A stretch of DNA of 7,814 nt, taken from assembly GCF_938039775.1 (NCBI RefSeq), contig NZ_CALHTQ010000009.1, forward strand, positions 1-7,814, read 5' to 3'. Shown here one piece after another: positions 7,082 through 7,814 of the stretch (its first letter is position 1; each line of letters begins with the position of its first letter). Under the pieces are notes generated by a model, which saw only the letters and a program-made list of their open reading frames with translations, did no database searches and was not told the DNA's origin. Made by a program: the position numbers and the translations under genes. The stretch is from an uncultured Mogibacterium sp. GTDB taxonomy: Bacteria > Bacillota_A > Clostridia > Peptostreptococcales > Anaerovoracaceae.

Positions 7082-7157
7082 TTTCATCATTAATTGACAA
7101 TGGTTTAAAACATTTTACTATCTTTTGTTTGAATACACCATATCTACTGATAAATGG

Positions 7158-7310
7158 TTACTTTTCATCACCTGTAGCTTTTCCGTTCGACGACCATCTA
7201 TGCCTATTTGAATAGATAATCAATGGTGCAGCCATCGAAACGATAAAGCATACTATCAACACTATTTGATATACCCTGTTATCTGCAGCAGTAGGGTCGT
7301 AACAATCCAT
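7158..7310 (-). pseudogene. GadC-like glutamate/GABA antiporter, C-terminal remnant
   Basis: A 50-codon frame (MDCYDPTAADNRVYQ..., stop TAA 7160-7158) encodes one hydrophobic helix, IVLIVCFIVSMAAPLIIY, followed by SNRHRW and a polar tail. This matches the layout of the last helix and tail of APC-family glutamate/GABA antiporters (helix, L-P-F-x-I-Y, basic residues), and it sits 88 bases upstream of gadB, where gadC is common. The ATG follows an in-frame TGA immediately and has no ribosome site. The frame is not continued upstream, so it is probably the end of a gene that lost its 5' part. An independent 50-aa small membrane protein is the alternative. The antiporter assignment is inference from helix pattern and context. 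Confidence 0.5.
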
Positions 7311-7399
7311 TCATTTGTGTCGTCTTTTATTTCAACATGTTGTGTATACGGTTTGAGACCATTTTCATGAAGGGTATCGACATAGGGGGTTGAAACACT
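7262..7399 (-). pseudogene. Unassigned coding-like fragment overlapping the gadC remnant
   Basis: A 45-codon open stretch without any start codon, reading VSTPYVDTLHENGLKPYTQH... to TAG 7264-7262. It overlaps the antiporter-like frame in a different phase. It could be a frameshifted upstream piece of the same or another gene, or a chance open frame; I recognise no family. Its 5' side is closed by TAG at 7402-7400. Confidence 0.25.
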
Positions 7400-7432
7400 C
7401 TATGATTCTAACTACATTATGTTTGTTCATTG

Positions 7433-7462
7433 AGCTAGTTTCCATTCAAACTGCTTTTTTTT
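7433..7462 (+). terminator. Terminator-like hairpin on the plus strand
   Basis: AGTTT (7437-7441) pairs with AAACT (7448-7452) around CCATTC, extended by AGC/GCT across a bulged T7436, followed by eight T (7455-7462). It is a modest stem with a strong T-run. No plus-strand gene reads into it, and its T-run is the antisense of Lys codons in the start-less fragment, so it may be fortuitous. Confidence 0.35.
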
Positions 7463-7638
7463 ATCTCTTTCTTTAGCTTTGCTCGCCATGAAGCTTCTAG
7501 GTTCGGATGAAATTCTCCCGCTCTAAATGACTTACCGAGATCCGACAGAGCTGCGTTTATCTGTTCTGCTGTGCTGTCTCCGGTGCTGAATAGGTTCTTT
7601 GTGGCATTTTCTATATCGTAATACCTTATGCTAAAAGA
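7435..7638 (-). pseudogene. Start-less coding fragment of unknown family
   Basis: A frame with no stop from 7728 to TAG at 7437-7435 and no ATG, GTG or TTG in it. The credible part begins near 7638 and reads RYYDIENATKNLFS..., then AEQINAALSDLGKSFRAGEF, WRAKLKKEIKKSSLNGN. The charged amphipathic-helix composition looks like real protein rather than noise. Because it lies just past the terminator of the right-edge gene and lacks a start, it is probably the 3' end of a gene whose front was deleted. I cannot assign a family. An 8-A run near its end (7455-7462) is a possible slippage site. Confidence 0.4.
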
Positions 7639-7639
7639 G

Positions 7640-7661
7640 AAAGCTCGAACATGAGCTTTTT
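7640..7661. terminator. Terminator of the right-edge gene
   Basis: AAAGCTC (7640-7646) pairs with GAGCTTT (7653-7659) around a 6-base loop. On minus it follows the stop codon of the 7671-7814 gene by about 10 bases and is trailed by CTCTTTTAG. On plus it ends in five T, so it may act both ways. Confidence 0.7.
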
Positions 7662-7670
7662 GAAAACTGT

Positions 7671-7814
7671 CTACTGACTTTGCTTTGCTAAACGCTCCTG
7701 TTCCGCTAGGCGCTCCTTTTCCGCTTTCTTATCCATCTTGAACTGCTTGCGGAATTCTTCTGGACTGCTTGGAAGTTTCTTTATGTCTGATTTATTATAC
7801 ATGAGATAGTAATT
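7671..7814 (-). CDS. C-terminal tail of an unidentified protein, cut by the right edge
   Basis: The last 47 codons of a gene entering from the right edge on minus, ending at TAG 7673-7671. The visible tail starts NYYLMYNKSDIKKLPSSPEE and continues as a highly charged helix rich in Lys, Glu and Ala (DKKAEKERLAEQERLAKQ). A short aromatic stretch followed by a charged tail fits the end of a last membrane helix plus cytoplasmic tail of a transporter, but too little is visible to decide. It is followed at once by the hairpin at 7640-7661, supporting a real gene end. Confidence 0.6.
   Translation of the reverse strand, partial: NYYLMYNKSDIKKLPSSPEEFRKQFKMDKKAEKERLAEQERLAKQSQ

Noticed and set aside
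6991..7215. 74-codon open frame on plus across the gadB start region
   Set aside because: Overlaps the gadB N-terminus and the antiporter-like remnant on the other strand; no ribosome site or recognisable protein features.
7351..7396. Sequence starting GTTTGAGACC and ending GGTTGAAAC, resembling the ends of CRISPR repeats
   Set aside because: Only one copy exists in the window and no regularly spaced repeat or cas gene is seen; a single unit is not an array.

Overview
The window looks like a chromosomal segment of a low-to-moderate GC Gram-positive anaerobe (Bacillota, Clostridia-like). Signs are AGGAG-type ribosome sites, AT-rich gaps with Rho-independent terminators, and secreted proteins ending in a 'KTGD' sorting signal, a membrane helix and an RRKR tail. 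A human-associated Eubacteriales genus would fit, but that is only a guess; no rRNA or other taxonomic marker is present.

Layout, left to right. (1) 1-361, minus: the N-terminal 120 codons of a YeeE/YedE (TsuA-like) membrane protein, cut by the left edge. (2) 362-676: a divergent AT-rich gap with a 12-bp inverted repeat and a good promoter facing right. (3) 677-1345, plus: a single-pass membrane protein with a long Ser/Lys/Asp linker and a small extracytoplasmic domain. (4) 1390-1423: a terminator shared by convergent genes. (5) 1472-2827, minus: a 451-aa cell-wall-anchored Ig-like surface protein. (6) 3074-5449, minus: a 791-aa multi-domain surface protein whose C-terminal anchor closely matches that of (5). 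(7) 5621-7069, minus: a complete glutamate decarboxylase (gadB). (8) About 7158-7640: decayed coding fragments, including what looks like the last membrane helix of a GadC-type glutamate/GABA antiporter. (9) 7671-7814, minus: the C-terminal tail of another gene cut by the right edge, with its own terminator at 7640-7661.

The genes do not form one clear operon: terminators separate the two surface proteins from each other and gadB from the next gene. GadB with an antiporter would be a glutamate-dependent acid-resistance or GABA-producing module; here the antiporter appears to be a remnant beside an intact decarboxylase. The two surface proteins are probably paralogous at their C-termini and may be handled by one sortase that accepts the unusual V-V-K-T-G pentapeptide. 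For three genes I moved the start or defined an edge gene from ribosome-site and reading-frame evidence.

I did not find a clearly new defence or mobile system. The most interesting items are the gad-locus decay, the shared non-canonical sorting block, the tandem YPETDF domain of the large surface protein, and the small-membrane-protein domain at 677-1345.
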